A stretch of 38,951 bases of DNA from Streptomyces sp. JHA26 (GTDB taxonomy: Bacteria; Actinomycetota; Actinomycetes; Streptomycetales; Streptomycetaceae), in the NCBI RefSeq assembly GCF_002005565.1, contig NZ_BDJC01000059.1, positions 1-38,951 of the forward strand, given 5' to 3'. The notes under the pieces are model-generated. The model saw only the letters and a program-made list of their open reading frames with translations, was not told the DNA's origin and did not search any database. Every line of letters begins with the position of its first letter. The stretch's first letter is position 1. Position numbers and translations under genes: made by a program. Below, one piece after another: positions 7,731 through 16,680 of the stretch.

Positions 7731-7949
7731 TCATCGAAGCTCCGGCCAACCTCGACCCATCGCCCGCGTGAAAGCGCGCCACGCCGGCGCCCCCACCTCG
7801 GTGATCACCTGGTCGCCGACCTTCGTGTCGCGCACGAGCACCAGGTCGTCGACACGGGCGCACTCGACGCATTCACCCCCGGCGCCATTGCTGTAGGAGG
7901 ACTTGATCCACGTGCGTGGGGACTCGACGCAGCCGAAGTCACTGTTCAC
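7731..7949 (-). CDS. DUF397 domain protein
   Basis: 72 aa starting at GTG 7949, whose GTGA overlaps the stop of the regulator upstream by 4 bases. It is a typical DUF397 protein: WIKSSYSNGAGGECVECA near the N-terminus, VLVRDTK in the middle and WRAFTRAM at the end. DUF397 proteins are small partners of WhiJ/Scr1-type XRE regulators in Streptomyces, where they are thought to modulate the regulator (toxin-antitoxin-like or development-related). Here the pairing, order and coupling are classic. The longer open frame in this register is shadow of the regulator gene. Confidence 0.9.
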   Translation of the reverse strand: MNSDFGCVESPRTWIKSSYSNGAGGECVECARVDDLVLVRDTKVGDQVITEVGAPAWRAFTRAMGRGWPELR

Positions 7950-8794
7950 TGTGCGTGTTCCTTCACAACGGTTCTGATCAACTCGATGGTCCGCCGGGGG
8001 CTGAGGGCCGAGGCCCGCAACTCGTCGAACGCTCGGGTGTACTCCCGGACATGAGGTTCTCCTTCCAAGTACATCGCATCGGTGATGCCGTCGCGGTACA
8101 CGATGTCCGGGTCTTCGGGATCGGGGAACCCCAACATGGTGAACGGACCTGTCGTGGGGCAGGTGCCGGCGTCGAAGGGCAGTATCTGAAGCGTCACGCT
8201 CGGTTGCTCCATGGCCTCCAGCACGTGTTCCAGTTGGGTTCGCATCAATGCGCGATCGCCGATGACCCGGCGCACGGCGCCCTCGCTCACGATGAACCAG
8301 CAGTCCGGTGCTCCCGGACCGCTGAGCATCGCCTGGCGCTCCAACCTGACTCGTACGGCCCGGTCGATGTCCTCGGGCGACATGTAGGAGCCGCAGGTGT
8401 GGAGTTCGCGGATGTAGGGCTCGGTCTGGAGGAGCCCGGGCAGAACCTCGCACTGGTACTGACGCAGCGTGGAAGCGTCCTGCTCGAGGCCGATGTAGAT
8501 GGAGAACCACTCGGGCACTCCCGAGCCGTGAACCTGCCACCAACCACGCGTCTTGGCCTGCCGTGCCAACGACTTGAGGAACTCCCGTAGTTCGTCGGTG
8601 GTCTCGTAGAAACGGCACAGTGCTTCCACGTCCGACGGCTGGACCCGTCCGCTGCCGGTCTCCATGCGATTGACCTTGGAGCCGCTCCAGTCCAGCGCCG
8701 CACCCACCTGGGCGCAGGTCAACGAGTTCTTCTCCCGCAGCTTCTTCAGCTCGATGGAGAGGCGACGGCGGCGTGCCGTCGGTGATCCGGCCAT
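7946..8794 (-). CDS. XRE family regulator with DUF5753 (Scr1/WhiJ-type)
   Basis: 282 aa from ATG 8794, chosen for the GGGGGC site upstream; the frame runs open to 9049 through non-homologous sequence. Residues about 12-70 are an XRE HTH (LRIEL-type start, then LTCAQVGAALDWSGSKVNRMETG). The rest is DUF5753: EWFSIYIGLEQDASTLRQYQCEVLPGLLQT is followed by RVRLERQAML and ILPFDAGTCPTTGPFTML, and near the end DIVYRDGITDAMYLE. These proteins repress or activate small regulons together with the DUF397 partner encoded downstream. The divergent gene encodes an RsbW-like ATPase, completing the trio seen at abaA/whiJ-type loci. Its 200-bp upstream region probably carries both divergent promoters. Confidence 0.9.
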   Translation of the reverse strand: MAGSPTARRRRLSIELKKLREKNSLTCAQVGAALDWSGSKVNRMETGSGRVQPSDVEALCRFYETTDELREFLKSLARQAKTRGWWQVHGSGVPEWFSIYIGLEQDASTLRQYQCEVLPGLLQTEPYIRELHTCGSYMSPEDIDRAVRVRLERQAMLSGPGAPDCWFIVSEGAVRRVIGDRALMRTQLEHVLEAMEQPSVTLQILPFDAGTCPTTGPFTMLGFPDPEDPDIVYRDGITDAMYLEGEPHVREYTRAFDELRASALSPRRTIELIRTVVKEHAQ

Positions 8795-8992
8795 CCGGGC
8801 CCCCTTTGTCGGAACGGCGTTCAGTCTCTGTGCCAAGGCCTGCGCCCGCCAATCACCCGATGGTGGGATTCTCTCCGTGCACATTGCATGACGGGATGCG
8901 CGCCGGCCATGCTTGCCGGCAGGACGAGCCGGTGCGGGGCCGGTGCGGCGCAACGGCGTCTGCGCGGACCCACGAGTGTGGGGGAGTCGAAA

Positions 8993-9652
8993 GTGATCCC
9001 AACTGCATGCATGACGCAGCCGTCGTGGGTCGTGGAGTTCGCGGCTCACGAGGAGGAAGTGGCAGGGCTACGACGCAGCGTGCGGCAGTACCTCGGAGCG
9101 TGGGGGCTGCGGGACCTCGTGGACGAGGCGCAGCTCTGTGTGAGTGAACTCGTGGCCAATGTCATCACTCACGTGGGCGCCGGTACTCCGACGATGCTGG
9201 CGGTGCGGCTGAACGGCACGTCCCTGCGCATCGAGGTCCACGACCCCGACACGCGCGCCCTGCCCACGCTCATGGCGGCGGACCCCGAGTCGGAGGGAGG
9301 CCGCGGAATGGCGCTCGTCGGGGCGGTCACGGATCGGTGGGGCGTCCAGCTCGGTGCCGACCGGAAGGTCACCTGGTGCGAACTCGCCACGGGGCTGCCA
9401 CCGGTGAGGAGCCATGACGGCTGTCTCAGGATGACCCGGGTCCAAGCGATGATCGGCCTCTACGGTGCCCGTGGGTCCGGACACGGACCCACGGGCACCG
9501 GAAGACTGGGCATCACCGAGGGGGAGGAGGCGGCGATCTCCGTGATCACCGACCTCCTCCACTGGCTCAGCGCGCACGGCCGCGAAGCGGACGACGTGCT
9601 GGACCGGGCCCAGGTGCGCTTCGAGGCAGAGACCTTCGAGGCGGGCCGGTGA
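8993..9652 (+). CDS. RsbW-like ATP-binding protein (HATPase_c_2) with C-terminal extension
   Basis: 219 aa from GTG 8993, supported by GGGGGAG 6 bases upstream; the open frame to 8888 lacks such a site. The GHKL domain has QLCVSELVANVITHV (N box), RIEVHDPDTR (G1) and EGGRGMALVGAVTDRWG (G2), ending at VTWCELA near residue 140. This is the anti-sigma/serine-kinase type of ATPase common next to Scr1/DUF397 genes. About 80 further residues follow that are not part of the domain (GITEGEEAAISVITDLLHWL, then DVLDRAQVRFEAE). A perfect 17-bp hairpin lies inside the coding sequence at the junction, suggesting the extension was once separate. The gene ends 16 bp from the convergent drmB. Confidence 0.85.
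   Translation: MIPTACMTQPSWVVEFAAHEEEVAGLRRSVRQYLGAWGLRDLVDEAQLCVSELVANVITHVGAGTPTMLAVRLNGTSLRIEVHDPDTRALPTLMAADPESEGGRGMALVGAVTDRWGVQLGADRKVTWCELATGLPPVRSHDGCLRMTRVQAMIGLYGARGSGHGPTGTGRLGITEGEEAAISVITDLLHWLSAHGREADDVLDRAQVRFEAETFEAGR
9463..9500. repeat. Perfect 17-bp inverted repeat inside a gene
   Basis: Left arm 9463-9479 (CGGTGCCCGTGGGTCCG), loop GACA, right arm 9484-9500, an exact reverse complement. It lies within the RsbW-like gene just after the ATPase domain. It looks like a terminator stem, yet the reading frame passes through it, encoding a Gly-rich stretch. Confidence 0.85.
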
Positions 9653-9668
9653 GCCGGGGCGGCAGACG

Positions 9669-11537
9669 TCAGCCCTCCGGGAAGGCCGCGAAGAATCCCA
9701 GAGCGGGTTCCTCCGGCGTGCCCACCAGCAGCGCCCGGTCCAACAGGATGTTGTTGTGCTCGCAACTCGTCTCCGGGAGCATCACGCACGCGTGACAGGC
9801 GGCGAGATTCGTACCGGCCGAGCCGGCCACCTCGGCCTCCATGCAGAGGGGATCGGAAGAGCACCACTCGGCCCGGCGGATCGCCGACCGCACAGTGCGG
9901 TCGAGGAGTTCCGGCTCTCCCTGGGCGACGAGGCCGCCCAGGCTGCCCGCCGAGTCGCTCGTCGCCGTGTAGACGAGCACTCCGGCCATGTCGTCCGCGG
10001 CGTACAGACGCTCACGCAGGGACGCGGACGGGTAGCCCGCCTCCAGGCTCCACTCGTTGATGAGAACGTGGGCCAGGGTGTGCAACAGCACCATGCGAGG
10101 CGTCGCCGGAGACTGTGCGGCCCGGCTCGGATCGTCGGCCCGCTGCTCGAGCACCCGCTGGTGAGCGGCACGCATGCGCTCGACCCGGGCGGCCACCGCC
10201 TTCGCCTTCTCCCAGGCGTCCAGTCGGGTCTCGTCCAGGCGCAGGAAGACGCCCTCGCCCTGGACCTCCATGGCCGGCAGCCAGCGCAGAGGATTCTGGG
10301 AGAGAGGCATCTCCTTCGGGTCGGTCGTCGACTCGGCGTCGACGAGGCGGGTGAAGCCCTTGAGCGCGCGCACCTCCCGGAGCTTCTTCACCAGCATCGG
10401 GCCGGTGATCCCGAGGGGCTGGAGCACACTCGGGTCACCGAGCGGGTTCTCGCAGACGAACTGCTCGTCCTGGGAGTGCTCGCTCTCGTCGTTTCCGGAG
10501 CGCAGGCGCTCGTACTCCTTGTTGCGCAGGGCGCGGTAGCGGTGGTCGAAGCTGTGTTCCTTGTCGTCCTGCGGATCCTCCTCGCGTTCCGCGTCGAGCA
10601 GCGACATCACCTCGTCCAGGGAGATCGGCCACTCTCCGTCGAAGACGGCGTCGAGGTAGACGGCGACCTGCGCGCGGTCCTCGTACTTCCTGAGTTTCCC
10701 CCAGTGACCGGCGAGCGGATCCGTACGGCTGCTGCTCCACGGGGGGATGGAGAGTGCCGACTTCAGCACCGGCTGCCACACCGATGAGGAACCGCGCTGC
10801 AGGGTGCGCAAGGGGAGCCCGCACCCCGCCGGGTCCGTGGCGGAGGAGCCGAGCCACGGGCGGGCGCCTCGGCAGGTGAGGCGCAGGTCCTTCAGCGCGT
10901 TCCTGCGGAAGGAACCCTCCATCGAGACCTCGGGCACCTGACCGCAGGTACAGGAGATGACGATGGAGCGGAGCGAGGAGGTGCGGCCGGTCGTGCGCAT
11001 CCTGAGCTTGCCGCCGCACGCGCCGATCCTGGTGGAATCACGGTCGGGCGAGCGATGCACCCACTGCCAGTAGGGGAACTCGTCGAGGTGCCCGGCCTCG
11101 CAGGCGACGACGAAACGAGAGGGGACGAGGTCCACCTCGCACGTGCCGCAGACGCTTCGACCAGCCGGTGGTGAGAAGTCGCGGTGCGGCTGCAGCTCGT
11201 TGCACTCGGGGCACGAGTGCATCAAGGGGAAGCGGCGGACCCGAAGGCCGTCCTTGCTGGTGTCGTCGGACGCCGGCGGCAGTCGGAAGCAGTCGACATC
11301 GAGGAGCCGGGCCAGTCGCCGCTCATGGACGACGGGCGACTCGTCCTTGCGCCAGCTGTGGTCGGCCTCGTCCAGGCCCGAGACGACGAAGGACTCGTGG
11401 TCGACGGCGATGAGCGACCCGACGCCGTACGTGCTGATCGCCTGGGCCCGACGGACCGTGCCGCGGCGCGGGAGGTTGTGGGACGGGGCGGTGCCGTTCG
11501 CCGCGGTCCGGCGGCGGCGGTTGGGGGGCGGGGTCAT
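9669..11537 (-). CDS. drmB: DrmB family protein (DUF1998)
   Basis: 622 aa from ATG 11537, whose ATGA overlaps the drmA stop; the frame is open 22 codons further but that part is drmA shadow. The N-terminus has RRAQAISTYGVGSLIAVDHE. Several Cys pairs follow that could bind zinc (HSCPECN, VCGTCE, ISCTCGQ). The C-terminal DUF1998 domain is textbook: LLHTLAHVLINEWSLEAGYP, VLVYTATSDSAGSLGGLV, CSSDPLC and CHACVMLPETSCEHNN. DrmB works with the DrmA helicase as the core of DISARM antiphage systems, where the pair binds DNA and moves along it. Last gene of a four-gene, fully coupled operon. Druantia DruE also carries DUF1998, but as part of a much larger helicase. Confident. Confidence 0.92.
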   Translation of the reverse strand: MTPPPNRRRRTAANGTAPSHNLPRRGTVRRAQAISTYGVGSLIAVDHESFVVSGLDEADHSWRKDESPVVHERRLARLLDVDCFRLPPASDDTSKDGLRVRRFPLMHSCPECNELQPHRDFSPPAGRSVCGTCEVDLVPSRFVVACEAGHLDEFPYWQWVHRSPDRDSTRIGACGGKLRMRTTGRTSSLRSIVISCTCGQVPEVSMEGSFRRNALKDLRLTCRGARPWLGSSATDPAGCGLPLRTLQRGSSSVWQPVLKSALSIPPWSSSRTDPLAGHWGKLRKYEDRAQVAVYLDAVFDGEWPISLDEVMSLLDAEREEDPQDDKEHSFDHRYRALRNKEYERLRSGNDESEHSQDEQFVCENPLGDPSVLQPLGITGPMLVKKLREVRALKGFTRLVDAESTTDPKEMPLSQNPLRWLPAMEVQGEGVFLRLDETRLDAWEKAKAVAARVERMRAAHQRVLEQRADDPSRAAQSPATPRMVLLHTLAHVLINEWSLEAGYPSASLRERLYAADDMAGVLVYTATSDSAGSLGGLVAQGEPELLDRTVRSAIRRAEWCSSDPLCMEAEVAGSAGTNLAACHACVMLPETSCEHNNILLDRALLVGTPEEPALGFFAAFPEG

Positions 11538-14500
11538 CGGGTTCCCTCCATGAACAGGGCGGACTCGGCGTCGACATCGCGCAGGCTCCACAAGGTGGGC
11601 CACGCCTGGCGGTCCTCGGACTCGTCGTCGTACGACTTCAGGATCGATGGGGCACGGCTGCCTCGCTTCGGTTCGAAGAGCAACTCACCGTGGATGTCCG
11701 CCTCCTTGCACCACCAGTCGACGAACCGGTCGAAGCCCTGCTCCACTGCTTCGGCCTCCGAGGGAGTGACTGCGAGGACACGCTTCAGGAGCAAGGACTT
11801 GATGCGTCCCCGAAGGATGTGCTCGTAGGACTCGACCTGTCCGGCTCCCTCGTTCGGGCGGGCGGCCGGGATCAGGATGCGGGCCAGAGCGACGATCACC
11901 GCGTGCAGTCCCCGTTCACGCGCACGGGCGGAGAACGGGGTCACGGAGGTGGACTCGACCTCGCGGTAGAGGGCCGAGTGGTAGTGCTGGAAGTTCTCGT
12001 AGTGCGAACGGTCCCGGGCGCGCGTCGCGTTGAGCATGACCGCGACCAGGCCGGGGTGGGCGCGGCCGACGCGGCTCGTGGCCTGGATGTACTCGGCGGT
12101 CGTCTGGGGTTGACCCATCACGGCCATCAGTCCGAGCCGGTCCACGTCCACGCCCACCGCGATCATGTTGGTGGCGAGCAGGACGTCCACGGTGTCCTCG
12201 TCGGGGAGCCGCTTCTCGATGCCCTTGAGCCGCGTGGGAATCTCGCTGGCATCGATCCGGCTGGTCAGCTCCGAGTAGTTGGCGACGGAACGCACCGCCA
12301 CGCCCTCGCGTTCGGCGAGCAGCTCCAGATACGCCACCACGTCGTCGTGGACCTGGAGCTCGGCCGCGGAGAGCAGCCGCAGGCTGTTGAAGTAGCCGAC
12401 GAGACTCCAGTACGCGTCACGCACCTTGTCGTCGGTGTCCGCGTGCAAGGCCCGGTGCAGCAGAGTGGCGTACGTACGGATCAACAGCGTGGACTGACTG
12501 GTGCCGGGAGCCAGGAGGCCGACGTAGCGGCGGCTCGCCTTCTCCTCGCGCGGCGTCTCCACGGCGAACCACGAGTCGCGCGAGTCCAGGCCGGCGGGCG
12601 GGAACTGCCGCACCTCGCGGGCGAAGAGGTGGCGGCCCTGGGCGGCGGCACGGCGGATGGTCGCGGTGGAAGCGATCACCTTGGGTCGCTCGGCCAGCGC
12701 GTCGACGGCGGTCTCGTAGAGGCCGGTGAGGGTGCCCAGAGGACCGGAGATCAGGTGGAGCTCGTCCTGGACGATCAGCTCGGGGGGAGGGGTGCCGTCG
12801 TTCGGGTCGTCCAGGTTGAACAGCGCGGAGGTCGCGGGGCGCCACGGCATCGAGGCGAACTTGTCGACGGTGGCGATCACCAGCGTCGGACGCGCGTCGT
12901 ACACCGCCTCGTCGATCAGGTGCACGGGAAGACCGCCGGAGAAGTCACAGTCCGCGCCGGGGCAGCGGACGTGCATCCGCTTGGCGTCCTCGTCGACCTC
13001 GTAGTCCCGGGCGTCGAGCCGGGTCCCGCACCAGGGACAGGCGTGCAACTGGACGGGGTTCTCGGTGGCGAGCCGCTTGTCCAGGTTGTCGCGCAGCTCG
13101 TCCAGCCTGGCGGCGGCCTCGGCGAGCGTGTTGGGGGTGGCCGAACGTCCCACCCACATGCCGACGGAGAACGGCTCGTCGCCCAGCTCGGGCGTCCGGT
13201 GCCTCATGTGCTCCATGGCGCAGAGCAGGATCGCCGCACGCTCGAACTGCTGCAGGGTGAGCAGTCGCAGCGTGTAGCGCATGAGGACGGTGACACCGCC
13301 GCCGTTCGCGCCCTTGCGGATGCGGCGCAGGAAGGACGTCAGGGCGATCAGGCCGAGGTAGGCCTCGGTCTTGCCACCACCGGTCGGGAACCAGAGCAGG
13401 TCGGAGATCTTCCGGTCGTCGTGCTCGGGGTCGTCGATGCCGGCCATGCAGAGCAGCAGGAAGGCGATCTGGAAGGGACGCCAGCGACCGGCGGACGGGT
13501 CGGGGGCACCCACGCGCCCGCCCTTCACCCAGGCGCTGCGGGCCCGCTGGTCGGCCATGGCACGGTTGGCGAGCCGGAACGCCCGCATCAGGTCGGGCTT
13601 GGTACGCAGCATCTCGATGCCCTCGCGGATCCGACCGAGCGCCTCGCGACAGGCGTCCACCTGGTCCCGCGCGGGCCGCTCGTGAGGACCGTTCGCCAGG
13701 GAGTCGGCCTCGACCGACTTACGGACGATCCAGTCCTCGTACCCCGCCGCCAGTGCCTCCAGGGCGGACAGGACCTCGGTGTCGGACTTCTCGGCCAGCC
13801 CGAGCATCGACAACGACGAGCTGTCGATCTCCGGGTTGGAGTCGGTCAGCAGCACTTCCACACTGGGTACGAACTCGCTGCGTACCTCGGGGACGGCGGC
13901 CGGGATGCTGTCGGTCACGCCGATCGGTGACGGAACCCAGTCCCAGGCGGCGGCGCACCCGTGGCCGATGGCGAAGGTCGGGGCGTGGCGGTGCAGCAGC
14001 CGACTGGTGGCGATCTCCGGGTCGTGTGCGGCGCCCGGGGCGGGACGCTCGACGAAGGCGCTGGAGCCGTCGGCGGCCCAGACCGTCAGACCGCACTGGA
14101 ACAGGGCGAAGGCGTCCTGGAGATCCCGCTCGCCGACTTTCTGCCGGTTGATCATCGTGATGGTGACGGTGACCGTGCCGGTGACCGGATCGGGGCGACG
14201 GACGATGACGTGCAGAGCGACCTTGTCCGGTACGAGGTCGATCAGCTCGCCCGTGGTGGGGGCGGTCACGTCGATGGTCTTCTCGGGAAGCTCGAGCTCC
14301 TTGCGCCGCCACCGCTCCCGCTGCTCCGCGACGGTCCGGGCCTCGGCGCGGCGGGCCGGGACCGGGTTGCCGTCCGCGTCGGTGGGCTCGTAGACCGCCG
14401 CACGCGTCGAGACCACGATCGTGTCGCTCACGGCCGGGTCGACCGCGAAGGTCAGGCCCATCGAGGACGGGCGCTTGTCGCCCGAGACACCGGCTTCCTG

Positions 14501-14779
14501 CGCGGTGCCGGACTCCTCGGCGTCCTCCCGGGCGAGAACGGGCGCGGCGTCCAGACCGTCCTGTTCGGCGGCGTTCTCGACCCTCCGCTCCCGCGAGGCA
14601 CGCGGATACAGCACGCCGGTCAGATAGCGGTCGATCGGCGCGTCCTGGGCGAGGACCTCCTCCCGGTCACTCGACGCCGCGTCCTCGGCGGGACCGAAGA
14701 GTTCCCTGCGCAGCCCCGCGAGGAGTTCCTCGTCCCGCACCTGGTAGTGCTCGAAGTGCCGACCTGCCACGTGCGTCAT
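11534..14779 (-). CDS. drmA: DrmA family SF2 helicase
   Basis: 1081 aa from ATG 14779 (overlaps the uvrD-like stop as ATGA). The first ~450 residues hold the variable N-terminal region and a beta-rich segment typical of DrmA. Helicase motifs: Walker A LLWFPTGGGKTEAYLG near residue 465, DExH-type box VQDELHLISGPLG near 670, motif III IASTATIRRA, and motifs V/VI ATNMIAVGVDVDRLG and YIQATSRVGR. A zinc-finger-like insert (CPWCG near 580, CPGADC near 610) lies between the first motifs. DrmA is the DNA translocase of DISARM and pairs with DrmB, encoded next. Its place after an SF1 helicase and a GHKL-helicase is not the usual DISARM order. Family assignment is firm; the biochemical role here is inferred. 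Confidence 0.92.
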   Translation of the reverse strand: MTHVAGRHFEHYQVRDEELLAGLRRELFGPAEDAASSDREEVLAQDAPIDRYLTGVLYPRASRERRVENAAEQDGLDAAPVLAREDAEESGTAQEAGVSGDKRPSSMGLTFAVDPAVSDTIVVSTRAAVYEPTDADGNPVPARRAEARTVAEQRERWRRKELELPEKTIDVTAPTTGELIDLVPDKVALHVIVRRPDPVTGTVTVTITMINRQKVGERDLQDAFALFQCGLTVWAADGSSAFVERPAPGAAHDPEIATSRLLHRHAPTFAIGHGCAAAWDWVPSPIGVTDSIPAAVPEVRSEFVPSVEVLLTDSNPEIDSSSLSMLGLAEKSDTEVLSALEALAAGYEDWIVRKSVEADSLANGPHERPARDQVDACREALGRIREGIEMLRTKPDLMRAFRLANRAMADQRARSAWVKGGRVGAPDPSAGRWRPFQIAFLLLCMAGIDDPEHDDRKISDLLWFPTGGGKTEAYLGLIALTSFLRRIRKGANGGGVTVLMRYTLRLLTLQQFERAAILLCAMEHMRHRTPELGDEPFSVGMWVGRSATPNTLAEAAARLDELRDNLDKRLATENPVQLHACPWCGTRLDARDYEVDEDAKRMHVRCPGADCDFSGGLPVHLIDEAVYDARPTLVIATVDKFASMPWRPATSALFNLDDPNDGTPPPELIVQDELHLISGPLGTLTGLYETAVDALAERPKVIASTATIRRAAAQGRHLFAREVRQFPPAGLDSRDSWFAVETPREEKASRRYVGLLAPGTSQSTLLIRTYATLLHRALHADTDDKVRDAYWSLVGYFNSLRLLSAAELQVHDDVVAYLELLAEREGVAVRSVANYSELTSRIDASEIPTRLKGIEKRLPDEDTVDVLLATNMIAVGVDVDRLGLMAVMGQPQTTAEYIQATSRVGRAHPGLVAVMLNATRARDRSHYENFQHYHSALYREVESTSVTPFSARARERGLHAVIVALARILIPAARPNEGAGQVESYEHILRGRIKSLLLKRVLAVTPSEAEAVEQGFDRFVDWWCKEADIHGELLFEPKRGSRAPSILKSYDDESEDRQAWPTLWSLRDVDAESALFMEGTR

Positions 14780-16680
14780 GCGCTCTGCTCCTCTTCGTCG
14801 TCAGCCCGTCGAAACATGCCGATGCCGGTGATCCGCGGCACGATCCACACACCTCGGTCGCCCAGGCCGGCGTTGGCGCCGGCCGCGACGCTGCCCGTCA
14901 CCGTCTCCAAGGTGTCGATCCGCAGACCGCGGATCTCGTCGGGCCACCACGGGTCCCAGGTCCGGTTCACCTTCTGCACTTGGAACAGCTCCTGCCGGAA
15001 CCGTTCCGACGCCTCGCCTATCTCGCGTCCCCGGTGCAGCAGCGCGTACGGGGGGCTCTGGGCCTCGCCCGCCGGCAGATCGTGGCGCTTGCGCAGCAGC
15101 ACCTCCTGACCGGGGCCGACCTCGTCCAGGAGGTAGGTCTGGGTCTTCACGGCGTCGGTCGCGTGACCGGGGGGATTGTCCCGACACACGTCGCCGGCCT
15201 CGGCCACCACGCCGAACCTGTCCCACGACCGCCACCCGCCGACGAACCGGCGACCGTTCTTGCGGTTCCCCGCCCTCTTGACGATCGGAACCTCGGGGGA
15301 GCGGACGTGGTAGAGGTCCTGTCGGGCGCGGGTCATCGCCACATACAGGGCACGAGCCTCCGCGGGGAGGTCCGCCTCGGCGCCGTACTGCTTGTGGAGT
15401 TCGGCGACGGTCGGCGGAGTCAGGACGATCACCCGGTCGAACTCCAGCCCCTTGGCGCGGTGCACGGTGGAGACGACGATCCGCGCCGTCTCCGGATCGG
15501 CCGCCTCGTCGGGGAACCGGCCGTCGGCGACCAGGCGGCGCAACCGGTCCAGGTCGAGCGCGGTGCGTCCGGGCGAGCGGGTCGCGCGTCGCAGCACCGT
15601 CCACAGGGCGCCCGCGTTCGGTTCGTGGGGCAGTGGGATCTGCTCCAGCAGGGAACGGAATCGTTCCTCGGGCAGGCCGGCCGCCTCGGTACGGCGCAGC
15701 AGCTCGGCCACCCAGTAGGGCACCGGCCGCTCCTCGAGAGGGCGGCGCAGCCGGTGCCCGATGCCGTTCTCGTGGAGCAACCGGGAGACCACCAGTGCCT
15801 GCCTGTTGTCGCGGGTGAGGATGGCGCAGGTCTCGTCGAGGTCCCGCAGGCCCTGGAGCGTGTACTCGTCGGTGAGGTCGCCCAGCGAGTTCACCGGGTC
15901 CACGAGGAGGTCGCGCAGCTCCTCGTAGAGCGTGGCGGCCTCGTCCGCGTCCCGTACCTGCTGGAGCCGGGGGCCGTGCGACAGCGCGATGCGCGCCTCC
16001 GGGGTGACGGCCCGGAAGTTCTCGGTGAGACGCAGCTCCACCAGGTCGTCGGAGTACGAATTGCGCAACCACTCGAAGAACCGGCCGGTCTCGTCGTTGC
16101 GCTCGGCCGGGTCCTCGATCTGGAAGCCGTACACGGACTGGGCGGCGTCACCGACCACGGTGAAACCGCAGCTCTCCTGGTAGCGGTCGAGCAGTGCCTC
16201 CACCAGTTCCCGACGATCGCCCAGCAGGTCCTGCACCTCGTCGATCACCACGTGGGACGGAGGGACCGAGTCACCGGACTCCAGCGCGCCCTCCTCGACG
16301 GCCTCCGTCGCGGCCCTGATCCGCTCGTCGAACGAGGTCGTGGCCCAGTCACGGTCCGGATACGCCTGGACGAGCACCCCGTACGCCCAGGCGTCGAAGG
16401 TCTGGGCGCGCACCCGGCGGGCCCGGTCCCCGTGCCGGGTGATGCGTTCGCGCAACTCGCGGGCGGCCGCTCGGGAGAAGGTGAGCACGAGGATGTCGCC
16501 GGCCTCCAGCGCCTCTTCCGGGTCCTCGTGCCCGCACAGCGCGTCGAGCCGACGCACCAGCGTGTGCGTCTTTCCCGCGCCGGCCCCGGCGGTGACCAGG
16601 ACCCGCGCGTCCCAGGGCTGTTCGACGACGGCCCGCTGCTCGGCGGTGAGCGGCGGACTGTCGAGGTAGATGTCGGTCAC
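14776..16680 (-). CDS. UvrD/Rep-type SF1 helicase
   Basis: 634 aa from GTG 16680 (GTGA overlaps the stop of the gene upstream). All SF1A motifs are visible: Q/Walker A LTAEQRAVV...AGAGAGKTHTL at 11-41, Ia LTFSRAAARELRER, II VVIDEVQDLL near 145, III VVGDAAQSVYGF, IV LTENFRA, V VVSTVHRAKGLEFDRVIV and VI RALYVAMTRARQDL. After motif VI about 170 residues remain without a clear RecB-type nuclease; no PD-(D/E)XK motif was recognised. At 634 aa it is smaller than housekeeping UvrD/PcrA (about 720-800 aa). Its place inside the DrmAB operon argues for a defence role, comparable to the UvrD-like GajB of Gabija, although no GajA-type TOPRIM nuclease is present. Confidence 0.9.
   Translation of the reverse strand: MTDIYLDSPPLTAEQRAVVEQPWDARVLVTAGAGAGKTHTLVRRLDALCGHEDPEEALEAGDILVLTFSRAAARELRERITRHGDRARRVRAQTFDAWAYGVLVQAYPDRDWATTSFDERIRAATEAVEEGALESGDSVPPSHVVIDEVQDLLGDRRELVEALLDRYQESCGFTVVGDAAQSVYGFQIEDPAERNDETGRFFEWLRNSYSDDLVELRLTENFRAVTPEARIALSHGPRLQQVRDADEAATLYEELRDLLVDPVNSLGDLTDEYTLQGLRDLDETCAILTRDNRQALVVSRLLHENGIGHRLRRPLEERPVPYWVAELLRRTEAAGLPEERFRSLLEQIPLPHEPNAGALWTVLRRATRSPGRTALDLDRLRRLVADGRFPDEAADPETARIVVSTVHRAKGLEFDRVIVLTPPTVAELHKQYGAEADLPAEARALYVAMTRARQDLYHVRSPEVPIVKRAGNRKNGRRFVGGWRSWDRFGVVAEAGDVCRDNPPGHATDAVKTQTYLLDEVGPGQEVLLRKRHDLPAGEAQSPPYALLHRGREIGEASERFRQELFQVQKVNRTWDPWWPDEIRGLRIDTLETVTGSVAAGANAGLGDRGVWIVPRITGIGMFRRADDEEEQSA

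Noticed and set aside
9756..10787. Long plus-strand frames opposite drmB, drmA, UvrD and the GHKL-helicase (up to 1183 codons near 16695-20246)
   Set aside because: High-GC DNA produces long antisense frames; all four minus-strand genes have complete motif sets and coupled starts, the antisense frames have none.
9669..14779. DrmA/DrmB as a Druantia locus
   Set aside because: Druantia carries DUF1998 on one very large DruE protein; here the helicase and DUF1998 are separate and match DrmA and DrmB.
14776..16680. UvrD-like protein as GajB of a Gabija system
   Set aside because: No TOPRIM/OLD-type GajA gene is adjacent, and the gene is coupled to DrmA instead.
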